Assembly: GCF_901000735.1 (NCBI RefSeq)
Contig: NC_081541.1
Coordinates: 1,680,595 to 1,744,594, forward strand
DNA length: 64,000 nucleotides
Origin: Corylus avellana
Lineage: Eukaryota; Streptophyta; Magnoliopsida; Fagales; Betulaceae
Direction of reading: 5' to 3'
Shown here: piece after piece, positions 23,077 through 35,187 of the stretch
How the letters are laid out: the number at the start of each line of letters is the position of its first letter
How positions within the stretch are numbered: the first letter of the stretch is position 1
Notes under the pieces: generated by a model
Told to the model about the DNA's origin: nothing
Databases searched by the model: none
What the model saw: the letters and a program-made list of their open reading frames with translations, nothing else
Position numbers and translations under genes: made by a program

Positions 23077-25374
23077 TTTAGTATTTTTCTATTTTTATAT
23101 CATTTTCTTTCTTCAACAGATAGGTCGTGAGTAATGCATGGGACCTAAGATGGATTTAAGGGGGACCGACAGTGGCCCTGATCCCCCCCCAAAAAAAATA
23201 CAAGAAAATAAAAATTTAAGGCAAAAAAAAAAAAAAAAGTAAAAAAATAATAATTTAAAGTATTTTTTGTTAATTATTCCTCCTCTAAATTTTTTTAACC
23301 CTGGGTCTTCTAAATTCAAAGCTGATTCTATAATACTGACTTACGTCAGTACTTTAGCATGGGACAATACTTTTTTCGTTTTTTAATTACATTTGTGTCA
23401 CGTAGCAAATAGCATAACTTTTTCCGGGAAGAATTTCGGAAAAAGTGACGCTCCTTAATTTGCATCACTCACTTTTTTTTATAGTTCAGTGTTTAATTTT
23501 AATTTTAATTTTGTTGTTTAATTTTAATTAAGACTGGTTTTTGTTGGTTTTTGTTGTTTTTGTGGTGTCAGCCAGAGAATGGTAGTGCAGATAAAAAAAT
23601 GGAACTTGGAAATTTCCCAGCCAAATTATATGGTTAAGGAATATTAGAAAAGTAAGTGATATACTACATAATTCCCTCCGCCTCCGGTCTTGTTCTAGAG
23701 TACTTCTAGTTAACTGCCAAGGGTCCACTTGATCAAAAGGGCTACAAAACAATGAGATTTTCACCCATGCATGACCACGAGCATCTCAGAAAGAGTAGCT
23801 AAAATATTTAGTTTAAAATTTTACATTTTTATTTTAGTTACTGTTTTTCTCTATATACACACTAAAAGATATTATACGTTATTCTCTATTTTATTTTTAT
23901 TTTATTTATAGTTTTTTCTATTGTTTTCTAAAATAAAAGGCAAAAAAACAAAAAGAAGTAGCTAATATCTTATTGATGTAGTGTGCTATATTTTGATTAT
24001 AAAGTATTTAACTATTCTGTAAATTTCTGTTGGATAGACTATGGCAACAACTTCGCAACTTAATTCCTTCTCATTATATAACTCCTACGAGATTATGTGC
24101 TTATTACGTGCCATGTAGTAAGAAACGTCATCATCCAAAAAAATCTTGGAAAGGTCTTACCAAAAAAACTCTTAAAAATGCATGATGTACATAAATTAGC
24201 CAATATATATATATATATATCTGTTCACTTGGCTCCCGCTGACATCACTCCAATAATCTTTTCCTTAGCTTGTTTTGCACGCTGAAGTGGTGCCCCATTG
24301 GGTTTAAGGTTCAAATGTTTTCGAGTGCAAATAATTCTTTAAAGCTACGTTAGGCGGCGAAGTCAAATTGACTTCCGTTATCTGTGTGGTAGGGTTGTGA
24401 TACAGGAGTTTAGAGTTCAACTTTAGGGTTGAGTACACAAAATGACACAGATTTGGAAGGGTTCTTCATCATTAAAATATTTATATATTATTGTAGAATA
24501 CTGCATGATTAGGAATTTTTAAAATGAATCTACCGCTCGTCAATATTAAAAGATATTCTCCTACTTATCTCTTTAATTAGTCACAAAGGCTAGAATAGAC
24601 ATTAAGGGCATGTTTGGCAAAAGATTTGAATGGTATGGTATTATTCTTAAAAAAATTCAACTTTCAATATTTTTATTTTTTATATTACATCAATTATTTT
24701 GTACTACTATTCAAAGAAAAAAATCATTATAAAACAAAATTTGATTCATCTTAAAAAACGGGAAAACAGATCAGACAAACACCACTTTTCATATATTAAT
24801 TCTAAGTGCAGGCTGTCTTACAAGGCAGATGCTAGGTTTACAAAAACAAACTTTTACAACATGATGTGGTACGACATGATTGAAAATAAAATAAATTCAA
24901 CTTTTGAGAAACACAATCATATTGTGTCACATCATGTTTTAAAATTTTTTTAAAAAAATTTTTTTGTAAGCCCAACATTTTTCTAAGACACGACATGCAA
25001 TTCGCTTATTTATATATAAGAAGCTGCAAAAGTTTTTGTAAAATCGTTTCTACCATACTATACTTGATGGAAATACTCGGACCAAGAAAACACTATTAAT
25101 AATAATGTTTGGCATCATGAGACCCAAAATAAAAGGGACCCAAAAAAGAAATTGTCAGGATGAATAGGAAATGTAATAAATAAATACTTATAAATTTCTT
25201 TCTCCTTAGAGATTATATTATAAACAGTAAAATGAACCTGATAAACTCGAGGAAAGCAAGGGAGACGGCCGGGAGCTAGACTGGACAAATTAATTAAGCA
25301 AATATATAGTGTCAGCAATTGGATTTAAGCTTCAAGTCTTTCCTTTTTGTTTATTTTTGACAACCAACCGTGTG
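22909..25374 (-). other. Upstream remnants of CNGC units, no gene
   Basis: It holds an AT repeat (about 23039-23072), the upstream block shared by the family (about 23560-23830, minus orientation), and sequence at 23980-24300 that mirrors 43440-43780. At about 24755-25330 a second minus-orientation leader and 5'-intron segment matches 11470-11770 of unit B, with no exon 1 beside it. The order of blocks shows at least two broken units. No intact gene is seen. Confidence 0.5.
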
Positions 25375-25474
25375 NNNNNNNNNNNNNNNNNNNNNNNNNN
25401 NNNNNNNNNNNNNNNNNNNNNNNNNNNNNNNNNNNNNNNNNNNNNNNNNNNNNNNNNNNNNNNNNNNNNNNNNN
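25375..25474. other. Assembly gap, 100 N
   Basis: Exactly 100 N. It directly precedes exon 6 of copy D, so exons 1-5 of that copy may be hidden here. Confidence 0.99.
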
Positions 25475-28082
25475 GATGGAAGCTGAGAAGTTAGAGGAGA
25501 TTGATCGCCAAATGACAATTAAAAAATTAACCATACGGTTGTGGATATCTAGAAACCAGATTCCTGATTCTATGAAAGAGCAGATCTTCTCCTGCATAAA
25601 GCAAACACTGGAAAGAAACAAAGATTTTGATACGGAAAAACCGATCCATCATCTTTCCGACAAAGATCTCTTAAAGGAGATTAAGCTTCATCTTTGCTTA
25701 CCCCTACTAAGAAAAGTGAGTTTTTTTTATTTTTTATTTTTTATTAAATTTATTTTTTTCCTTTTCTTTTAAGCTTTTGGACAGAGTAAAAATACTAATT
25801 GTCTTTGTTAGAATATGTTTTCTAGTTGTTTTTCGTTTGCTTGTATCTTCCAAGCTGGATTCATATGATGTATATGCTCCAGCTCGAGGGGGAGTGTTAG
25901 AAGAGTTAGGGTTTGAGTCATTAGGGTTTTGGGGGTATTTTAGTCTCTATGGTATTTCCCTAATCCTATATAATAGGATGCTTGTATTAGGTTAATATAA
26001 GTTGAATAATATAATAGCCTCCGCCTTTTGTGTCTAAACCGTTCATACAAACTATAACATGGTATCAGAGCTTGTTTCGATTCTTGGGTAGTTTAGTTTT
26101 CTTCTTGGTAGTAGCACTGCCCGTGTGGGCTAACCCACACGGGCAGTACCTTCAAAGAGCTCTGTAGAGCTGTTTTGTTCTTGTTTTAAGGTGACCGGAA
26201 CTCCTTCCGGTGAGAAAAAAAAATATATATATATATATATATTTTGTTTGTTTTTGATGTTCTGTGATGCTGGCTGGATGGTTCTGTGGTGGTTTTCTAT
26301 CTTGTCTGAAGTGGCCGGAGTATTCTGTGGTAGCCGGAAAAGTTGCAGCAGCCATCGGAAAAAAAAAAAATTCCGACGATTTGATGTTTTTGGTGTTGAA
26401 ACGTTACTGTGTGGCCCTCTATTGATTCTCTAGTTGCTGTTGTTGAAGTGGTCGGAGTGTTCTGTCTTCTCCGGCGAGCTCCGGCAATACTCCGGCGAGT
26501 ATCCGGCGATACTCCGGCGAAGGTCCGGCGAGCCTCCGGTGACTTTTTCTGTTCTGTTTTTCAGTGTTTTTCTTGTGTTTTTAAGTACTGCCGGCCAGTT
26601 CTGTGTGTTTCTGGCCAGTTTTGAAGCCCCGACGAAGTTCTGGCATATTTCCAGCAAAGCTCCGGCAAAGTTTTTTGTTTTTCCGGTATCTGTTTTCCGG
26701 CTAATCTTGTTGGTTAATCATGTGAAAATTTGTTGTTTGTGATTGATGTATCCGACCGGCCTTGGATTCTCCGGCGAGAACCGATCAAGTGATCGTTGCA
26801 TCCGACCGGCCTTGGTGTTTTACGGCGAGAACCAATCCCAAGATCGATGTATCCGACCAGCCTTGGATTCTCCGGCGAGAACCGATCAAGTGATCGTCGC
26901 ATCCGACCAGCCTTGGTGTTTTTCAGCGAGAACCGATCAAATGGTTGTTCAAGTTACCAACGAGTTTTCGACCGACATTGAAGTTTTATTTAATTAACTT
27001 GTGTGGTCCAAGCAGTTCCAGCTTGAGGGGGAGTGTTAGAATATGTTTTCTAGTTGTTTTTCGTTTGCTTGTATCTTCCAAGCTGGATTCATATGATGTA
27101 TATGCTCCAGCTCGAGGGGGAGTGTTAGAAGAGTTAGGGTTTGAGTCATTAGGGTTTTGGGGGTATTTTAATCTCTATGGTATTTCCCTAATCCTATATA
27201 ATAGGATGCTTGTATTAGGTTAATATAAGTTGAATAATATAATAGCCTCCGCCTTTTGTGTCTAAACCGTTCATACAAACTATAACAATCTTTCCGACAA
27301 AGATCTCTTAAAGGAGATTAAGCTTCATCTTTGCTTACCCCTACTAAGAAAAGTGAGTTTTTTTTATTTTTTATTTTTTATTAAATTTATTTTTTTCCTT
27401 TTCTTTTAAGCTTTTGGACAGAGTAAAAATAGACATTCAATTGAATTAAACTCTAATTATTTCTGTTTGGAAGAAAGAATGTAAAAAAATAAAATAAAAA
27501 TGGCTAGACAAAATGATTTTATTTCAAATGAATTGAATATATATTTAAGGTGGAGTTGTACATGATCTAAGAACCCCATTTTTGTTATTATTCTCGTTGT
27601 TAATATGGAATATATATATATAGGTGCAAGGCCTTAAAAATGAAAAGGAATATTTGCTGCGATCGATCTGCGAATCTCTCAAGCCATTGTACTATAACGA
27701 GGACAACTACATTATCCGGGAGGGAGAGCCACTGAATGCGATGCTCTTCATTACACAAGGCAGTGTATGGTGCTTCAAAACCAGTAATAGAGAGAATGGT
27801 GAGGGCCCTCAATGTATTGAAAAAGGTGAGTACTACGGAGAAGAACTTCTAGAGTGGGGGTTCAACGGCTCCCCCTCACCCAAACTATCAGACTACCCAA
27901 TCTCCACAAAAACTGTCAAAACCTTTACAAAAGTTGAAGCCTTTGCGCTTACGGCCAATGACTTGAAAATATTAGTTGCCAGGCATTCCGACGCACTTTC
28001 TAATGCAAAAACGAAATTTATACAAGCAGCTCGGCGGCGCCTTAAGGAAAAGAAGAATGAAATTTCCACAGCACAACAGTAG
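25475..28082 (+). CDS. CNGC-like copy D, C-terminal half (exons 6-7), 5' end in gap
   Basis: This is the C-linker and cyclic-nucleotide-binding half of a CNGC-like channel. Exon 6 (gap edge to 25715) starts within EAEKLEEIDRQM and ends HLCLPLLRK|gtgagt. Exon 7 (27624-28082) starts VQGLKNEKEYLLRSICESL and carries the beta-roll (YIIREGEPLNAMLFITQGSV), the phosphate-binding cassette core GEYYGEELLEW, then VEAFALTANDLK, an IQ-like FIQAARRRLKEKK and a stop. Both exons are open. A small LTR element and a 144-bp duplication of the exon 6 end lie in intron 6, which would be about 1.9 kb. The usual calmodulin-binding stretch between DLK and FIQ is shortened. Whether a 5' half exists cannot be seen. 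AATAAA at about 28167 could serve polyadenylation. Confidence 0.7.
25651..25794 (+). repeat. 144-bp direct repeat, left copy
   Basis: This covers the last part of exon 6, its GTGAGT donor and the start of intron 6. It is repeated at 27288-27431 at the same length. Confidence 0.9.
25806..27287 (+). mobile_element. Small LTR retrotransposon without pol (TRIM/LARD-like)
   Basis: Two 254-bp LTRs (25806-26059, 27034-27287) start TGTTAGAATATG and end ACTATAACA. I see one mismatch between them (a G to A in GTATTTTAGTCTC). The primer-binding site TGGTATCAGAGC is at 26060 and a polypurine tract CTTGAGGGGGAG is before 27034. The 974-bp interior has no gag or pol. It holds TCCGGCGA repeats (about 26471-26540) and a tandem repeat of about 51 bp (about 26746-26945). 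The flanking 5-mers GTCTT and ATCTT differ at one base. Confidence 0.9.
26746..26945 (+). repeat. Tandem repeat of about 51 bp
   Basis: About four units, each containing TATCCGACCGGCCTTGG-like and CGGCGAGAACCGATC-like parts, inside the small LTR element. Open frames across it are repeat artefacts. Confidence 0.8.
27288..27431 (+). repeat. 144-bp direct repeat, right copy
   Basis: It begins at the first base after the 3' LTR and repeats the exon 6 end and intron start from 25651-25794. It carries a GT donor but no upstream AG acceptor, so it is not expected to act as an exon. Confidence 0.9.
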
Positions 28083-30938
28083 TAGCAATCATGTCTCATT
28101 GTCTTGGTGCTTCAAGACCACCTGTGCGGCACATTGTTGTTGAAAAAATGTAGTTTGTTAATTAATTAATAAAACTGTTGCTTTGAATTTCTGAATGGTG
28201 AAGGTATAATTAGGAAGTGAATTAAGAAAATGTTAATTAATTAAACAGTTGGGTTGCAACAAATATTTTGCATATTAAAAAGGAGAGTGATTGGCAATTG
28301 TCATGTGCAACCTCAATTATCAAGATTTTGATAAACGTGCAAGTTTTACTAGTTTACTACGTACGGTTTGAATTTTTTATTTCCTTTTTGCTTTGACTAT
28401 TTACTTCTCGACTTTTCCATGCATGTATTATTAGAGCATCTCTAATAAATGTTGTTATTTTAATTATTGAAAATATTACTCCTTTTTTTTTTCTTCTTTT
28501 TAATTTATTTTTTACACATTTCAACAAAGTATTTATTTTAACTCTCTACTCTAATTAAATATTATTTTCATTATTTTTATTTTCGATAAGGGAGAGGGCT
28601 GAGAGAGAGAAATGAGAGAGAAAAAAGAATAAAAAAATTCTACAAGTGCCTGCCGAGCTCCAAAAATAATTATACTAACTAAATTTTTAAAAAACTTATA
28701 TTTTAAAGTGACAGTCGGAGATGCTCTTGCGACTGGGTTTGAGGTTTGTGAAATAAGACAATACTGATATGAAAAACTTCTGTCTATTATATTGAAAAAT
28801 ATGGCAAGAAATCCATATTGTATAGTTGACTTCATTTCTCTTATTTCCCACTTGCAATTGCAATATATATCGAGGTCTTCGTCAATTAGCAAATTGCATT
28901 TTCTGTCATATTATTTTTATGGGAAGCCACCAATTAAGTTTGATTTGTCCAATACATGTTTCCAGTACTAGCTAATAAAAAACTACATGTTTAACTCACA
29001 AAAAAAAAAAAAAAAAAAAAAAAAAACTACATGTTTACAAAACTGCCAATTTTAATTAGCTTACCAACGTGATTTTGAAATATATTAAAATTTCATCGGT
29101 TGCTAATTAAGAAGACAAAAAATAATTAAATAAAGGCTTGAGATATAGAGTATTGTTGATTAGACTTGAATACAAGTTACAATAATTACAATTAATACTG
29201 AAATGAAATCTAATTATGATATAAAATCAAATATCTCGTAATATATTTTAACAACCGAAAACATGGTGCCCACGAATACGTGAAAGTTGCAACCAAGTGG
29301 GCTTTCCAGGTGAGGAAATTGCCACACCCAAGTTAGTTTACTGATAGCAAAATGAGGTATGGGGTTGAGACTCTTGAGAGTTGTGGTTTATCACTTTACT
29401 TGGAGGCAGAGGATGAAAGATCGCGAAGGGACAGCAAGAAAAACAGGGGATGAAGACGTAATTTGCCTTTCCGACGCGCTTGATACCATAAAGAATGCAA
29501 GACACGTTTTTGTTTTGGAAATTGTTGTCCACTCTGCTGTCCTTCAACGTGTACAATATTACATAATTAAGGAGAAATCCCAGCCAGTTATTCAAGATGA
29601 AATCCCTGGTTTGCAAGAAGATGCTTATTTACTGCATGCTGTGTAAAATACTGACGTGACAGCTGTTTATTGGAGGGATAATGACAGCTCCCTTAAACGA
29701 TCGGATTTAAACTTAAATTGTGTTGGGTGTTTTTAGCTGGCGTAGTTGACTTTGGAATAAATAAAACTTTGTTCGGTAGGTAAGAAAAGAAAAGAAATTA
29801 AAGAAAGACTTGAGGGATAAGACTATATTTGTAGTTAATGGTTGACTAAACTAGCAAGTATCTATAAGAAGAGCAAAAAAATGTTGATTACCTGCATCTG
29901 CAGTTTCACAGGTTAATCTAAAACCCTACAACAAAGTCCACTCTCTGCCACTCTTTGCTTTCTCCAAAACCTGGTATCACTCTCGCTCAGTCCCTCGACT
30001 TTATAAGGTTCAATTCATTTTCTTTCTCTCTTACGCTGCGTATGCAGTTTCACAATGATATGTTTTTTGCTTCTGCACTGAAAATTTTCATATTTTCCAG
30101 GAATTTTGTGGTTGATTAATCCACAATTTGGACGTTTTGTCTTCGATAAACTTTAGTTATGAGCTAACGTGGGCATGCCACCCATTTTCTCTACATAACC
30201 TGTGGATTCTCCGCACTTCTTATTTTTGTGAGCTCTCTAGTTTTCTATCTTATACAAATTCTATTTGAACATGGAGCTTATGATATACAACAAATTAATT
30301 AATGGATATATCATATAGACAAGACAATGCTACAGCGATTCCGTTTTCTTTTAAATTATTCTTTAATTGAATTGAGGAACTCATATTTACTTTTAATCAA
30401 CTAGCTAGTAAAGTATTCTCAAGGTTGGATTTTTTTACTTTTTGGTCTTTTCATTTTTCTAAATTTTTATTTCTTTACTTCCCACGTGCTAGTATTGCAA
30501 TGTTTTGATAATGGATTTAATTTTTTTTTTGGTTCCTTTTACTGATTAGATATCCATCTCTGGCGTTGTTTTCTTGGTCTGACCATTTCTATTGAAATTG
30601 GTAAAAGTAATTTTAAGAAAATCTTTGTTATTTCATTATCATGCATGCATGTCTTATGCTGCGTGCACAGTTTTACAGAGAAACTTTTTTTTTTTGCTCC
30701 TGCTCTGAAAAAATTCCTAGATATGGTGCACAATATGGGGTGATTGCACTCAAGAAATCTTGATGAAAAATGGTGTACATTGTCGTCTTTCTAATCAATT
30801 TTCCATTTTTTTAGGAACCAGAATTAATTCAGCTTTTTGTGGCACTAAAAGAAGTTCGTGGGGTCTATTAATATATAATTTGGAGGTTGGTTCTTCATTT
30901 TGGACATTATATATATCACCAATTGATAAGCTTTAGTT
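28083..30938 (+). promoter_or_regulatory. 3' flank of D, then upstream region and leader of gene E
   Basis: 3' flank of copy D runs to about 28400. A possible MITE lies at about 28434-28725 (GAGCATCTC near one end, GAGATGCTC near the other). Positions 28900-29150 and 29640-30110 match the inverted orphan region at 13064-13860. Positions about 29240-29620 are absent there and hold only an unconvincing open frame. The leader near 29930-30015 ends TATAAG before GTTCAATTC, a plausible donor of a 5' UTR intron. The start codon of E follows at 30939. No TATA box is assigned with confidence. Confidence 0.5.
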
Positions 30939-33900
30939 ATGAGTCAACGCTGTCGTCAGCAAGATAATGGGGAGATAAGCTTAATTATGAGTGAACGCCA
31001 GCATCAGCAAGAGGAGAATGGGTATGCATGTTACCTCTACATTAATTGATACGATAATTACAATTGTAAACATTTTTCACTGATTCTGTTTTAGCCTATT
31101 TAACATTTTTTTGGGCTCTTGCCCAACTATAAATGAAGAAAAGGAGGCCGAGAAACCCCTATACAAACATTTAGTAGTGGCATATATAAGCCTCCATGGG
31201 ACTATAAAAAAGTATTTAAATTCTCTAGCTAGACGCGGGCCTCTCTATTGAAGAAAGAAAATGATATAAAAAATATTAACTCGATATATTATTTTGCTTG
31301 TTATATTTAATATTCTGCTTGATCAGGAATTCGGATTTTGAGAAGCAATCTGGTGGCCAAGATGACTCAAAGGGAGCTTCCATGTTTAAGTACTTGCATT
31401 GGAAATTTCTAGTGTTGTGTGGGATTGCAATACTATGTGTGGACCTTTTGTTCTTGTACCTTCCTGTGATCAACCACGATGACAAGTGTCTTATGTTAGA
31501 TAGAAGATTAATGATCACAGCTCTTGGCTTCCGATTGTTCTTCGATTTTATTTACGTTGGGAATATCATTTTGGGATACTTTAATCGTAGACATGGAGGA
31601 ACTGGGTTAAAGCCATATGATCGCCAACCTTGGCAAATAATAAAGAGGTATTTGAGGACGTACTTCGCAATTGACATCCTCGCTATTCTTCCAATCCCAC
31701 AGGTAATTAAGGGAAACATTTTTGCTAATTCTAAACTATTTTTTGTGAATTTCTTTTTCTTTTTCCCTATATTAATTAGTACATCGTACGCATGCTGTTT
31801 GTAATTTGTCCAGGTTTTAGTTCCATTTATTTTCTCAAAATTGACGAGATCGAAATTTTTGGACTTAAGGAAGATCCTAAACCTCTTTGTTCTCTTGCAA
31901 TATGTGCCAAGAGTTCTTCGAATCTACCTATCGTGGACGAAACATGTTAAAAGTTCCGAGTTCGCTAGAAGAGTATGGATTAAAGCTGCATTCAATATTT
32001 TTCTATATATCCTTGCCAGCCATGTAAGTTTGACGACTAATATCCCATCTTAATTTTTTTAATGCTTATTTCAGTTTTACCTTATGAAGCAGAAGTTATT
32101 TATTTGAATCTCCCTCCTCATTTTTTTTCTTTGTGTAGACTTGTCAAAAAAAAAAAATTATTCAAATTTTACATGGTCGTGAGCACATGTTCATGATATT
32201 CTAATTAAGCACATGATCGTGATACTCTAAACAAATTAATGAGCTTTTAGAATTTTTTTTACTTGTTTACTAGAATCTTGTACATGTTAATAGGATTTTT
32301 TCAATAACAATGCTGTATATGATTCCATATGTTATTTGAATTTTTTAAAAGACATGTCAACATTAACTTTATATACACCATTAGATGCACAAATTTTAAA
32401 TTCTAACCATGAAATGGATATTATCAATTTCATTTCAAATAAAGAGGATACATATAATCCTTAGATTGCAGTAGGTATATATATATATAGAGATGATCAC
32501 GGAAATGTTGGGCCAGACTACTGCCTATGTTTTGAGTTAAATTAATATCTCAAGCAACAAGTAGAAGAAAAAAAAAAAAAAAACCACACAAGCAATTAAT
32601 CAAATACCAGTAGAGAAACACAAGAAATAAAGAAAACGTCATGAAAAACCATTTAGTATAGATAGGTAACGTCCGGATCCCACAACTGGTACACAAAACA
32701 TATTTTTTCTCCTTATAACAATTTCACAAGTATTCATCTTCAATAACTCTCATAGGTTAACCGAGGCATATATATTCCTTAATATAGCAAAACCAATACC
32801 GCAACAAAGTCCCCATTTTAAATACTACCACACCTTAAGAGCCCAGCTGCTTCTCATAGCATTACTATTTTTTCTATTTTCCTTTTAAGTGGAAGTAGTG
32901 TTTTCTCCTTTTCTTTTTTTTTTTTTTTTTTTTTCAGCGTATCTGCAGAATTTACTCATCCTTAAAGAGTCTTGCTGGTCTTTTAGGTACTTGGTGGCCT
33001 TTGGTACTTTTTCTCTATCCAACGAGAGACGGCATGCTGGCACTTAGCATGTGAAAATCATATTGGATGTACTCAAAGTTCTTTTAAATGTGGTCACAAT
33101 TTAGAAAATTACACATTTTTAGATGATGCTTGCCCGGTACAAATACCAAATAAAACGCTCGTTGATTTTGGAATATTCCTTGATGCCATTCAATCTGGTA
33201 CTGTGACGTCCACAAATATTCCACAAAAGATCATGTACTGTTTCTGGTGGGGCCTACGAAATTTGAGGTTTGCACATATTGGACTCTTTGTTGCCCTATA
33301 ATAGTTTTTATCGGACATAAATTAGTTACAAACCAATTCGTAACTAATTCATACAACCAGTCTAATAAATTGTCAAGTGTCCTTAGCATGTAAGAAATGC
33401 ATTTTTTTTTTTTTTTTTTATAATAGCATGTGCTTCTTACATGCTTTTTTAATACGATTAGAAATACATGTCATTTTAATAGACTGATTTGTATGAATTA
33501 ACTAAAATCCAGTTTGTAGCTAATTAATTGCAGTTCCTTTTTATCGGTGTTTGTATTAATAAGCATGTCATGTTACACATTGATTAATTAGGTTATTATC
33601 TCATACATTATACTTCTTTAATTTTTGTAGTTCTCTTGGTCAAAACCTTCAAACAAGTACTTATTTCTGGGAAAACTGCTTCACAGTTTTTATTTCGATC
33701 TATGGTTTGCTACTGTTTTTATACTTCATCGGTAATGCACAGGTTGGTGCTCGACATCTTTAATTTTTGTTTTTTAAGATTCAAGACCGTTATTCATACA
33801 ATTACGTGTGTCATTATCAGAATTAGATCAAATGGTTTCTGTGTGCACAAAAGAAAACACAACATGCTCTTATGTACCGGGACAAATAATATTCTAAAAG

Positions 33901-34896
33901 GCCAACTTAAAAGTTTATGATGCCCAAAAGTTTCGATAGTTCTTACAATTAATAATATGTTGAAATATTCAAATTCGTCCTATATATGGTACAATTAATA
34001 GTTCTAGTACTTAGTTATTAGTGTACATGTTTATAAAAATTAGTGAACAATTAAATATAAAAATGTTTTTCAGTGATTTGATAAACCAAATTTGTGTAAC
34101 AGACATACATACAAATAGCAACTGAGAAGGCAGCTAATAAGGCTAAAAAGTTGGAGGAGATTGAATGTGAAATGGGACTTATAAAAACAAGAGTAGAGTC
34201 CTGGATGGCTAGAAACCATCTCCCTCACAATATGAAAGAGCCAATCATCAGCTGCATACGACAGAGACTGAAAGAAAACAAAGATTTTGATATGGACAAA
34301 CTCATCTCCCATCTTTCTAAAGATCTTGTAACAGAGATTAAGCACCATCTTTGTTTACCCTTGCTACAAAAAGTGAGTTTTTTTTTTTTTTTTTTTTGAA
34401 TATTCATACACCCTCATATAAATAATCATTTCTATAATATTGGACTTGTTCTCGATTGTTTGCAAGCTAGATTCCAATACTTGAAAATCAAGGTGAAAAT
34501 CTGCTGGAACGGATCTGCGAATCTCTCAAGCCAAAGAACTACAATGAGGACAGCTACATTCTCCGGGAGGGAGAACCAGTTACTGCGATGGTCTTCACCA
34601 CGCAAGGCAGTGTATGGTGCTTCAAAACCAGTAGTGATGAGAATGGTGACGGCGTTGATCATCATTCTATTGATAAATTTGAGCTGTACGGAGAAGAACT
34701 TCTACAATGGTTGAACCACTCCCCCTTGCATAAAAAAATGCTCCCAATTACCTCCGCCAAAACTGTCAGAACCCACTCAAAGGTTGAAACCTTTGCTCTA
34801 ACGGCCAATGACTTGAAACATCTAGTTCCCATGCATACCAGAGCAGCAGAAGCTACAAAAGGGTTTGTACAAGGAGTTATACGGCACCTTAATTAA
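30939..34896 (+). CDS. Cyclic nucleotide-gated channel-like protein (copy E), complete
   Basis: A seven-exon gene: 30939-31021, 31327-31702, 31814-32023, 32987-33267, 33631-33742, 34103-34372, 34471-34896. The phases agree at every junction and give 585 residues. By family it is a plasma-membrane or endomembrane cation channel subunit gated by cyclic nucleotides and calmodulin. S1 (CGIAILCVDLLFLYLPVI), S2 and S3 are in exon 2, and S4 (LLQYVPRVLRIYLSW) is in exon 3. Exon 4 starts VLGGLWYFFSIQRETACWH and ends CFWWGLRNL. Exon 5 has the filter SSLGQNLQTS (GQN at residues 320-322) and S6. Exon 6 is the C-linker. Exon 7 is the nucleotide-binding domain, with GEELLQW at 518-524. The donor of exon 4 (GAG|gtttgc) is weak, and others are normal. 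The C-terminus is short (about 25 residues after DLK) and lacks the usual calmodulin-binding and IQ segments. Introns 3 and 4 hold SINE- and MITE-like pieces. This is the only intact copy visible. Confidence 0.88.
32086..32158 (+). mobile_element. 5'-truncated SINE in intron 3 of gene E
   Basis: A degenerate B-box region (TTATTTATTTGAATCTCC) and the 3' part TTTGTGTAGACTTGTC followed by poly-A match the SINE at 36737-36839. The A box is not recognisable. Confidence 0.5.
33302..33550. mobile_element. Foldback MITE-like sequence in intron 4 of gene E
   Basis: Imperfect inverted repeats flank a poly-T centre. TAATTCATACAACCAGTCTA on the left corresponds to the complement of TAGACTGATTTGTATGAATTA on the right. 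Ends and target duplication are not resolved. Confidence 0.5.
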
Positions 34897-35187
34897 GGAA
34901 AAGAAGAATATAAATTTCTCCCAAAATGGCTAAGCAGAACAGTACTAGCAGCCTATTGGAAAATTCAAGACCAGCTGTGCCACACACATCTTTAGTTTTT
35001 CACTGTTAATGTTAACGGTCGCCACTTTCAACATCTTGATCATGTTTTTGTTTTTCTAATCATCTTAATTTGTACCTCCTTTTCCCCATGTTTTTCTTTA
35101 CGCAATAAATTAATCAAGCTAGTCTTATTTTTGATGTCATTATTAGTTCTTCATATTAAATTCCCTTTTTTAATCTTTAATTGTATA
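34897..35187 (+). other. 3' UTR and downstream flank of gene E
   Basis: This sequence follows the TAA stop and matches the segments after the stops of copies F (45869) and H (58232). ACGCAATAAATTAATC at about 35100 contains AATAAA, a likely polyadenylation signal. Confidence 0.6.

Noticed and set aside
22043..28082. Joining copy C (minus) and copy D (plus) into one gene
   Set aside because: They are on opposite strands. Trans-splicing would be needed, and C carries stops.
29342..29646. Open frame upstream of gene E
   Set aside because: About 95 codons without any recognisable domain, in a segment absent from the equivalent region at 13064-13860. No splice or regulatory context supports it.
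33636..33920. Open frame overlapping exon 5 of gene E
   Set aside because: It is the wrong frame of the S6 exon. The frame giving GQN and S6 is in phase with exons 4 and 6.
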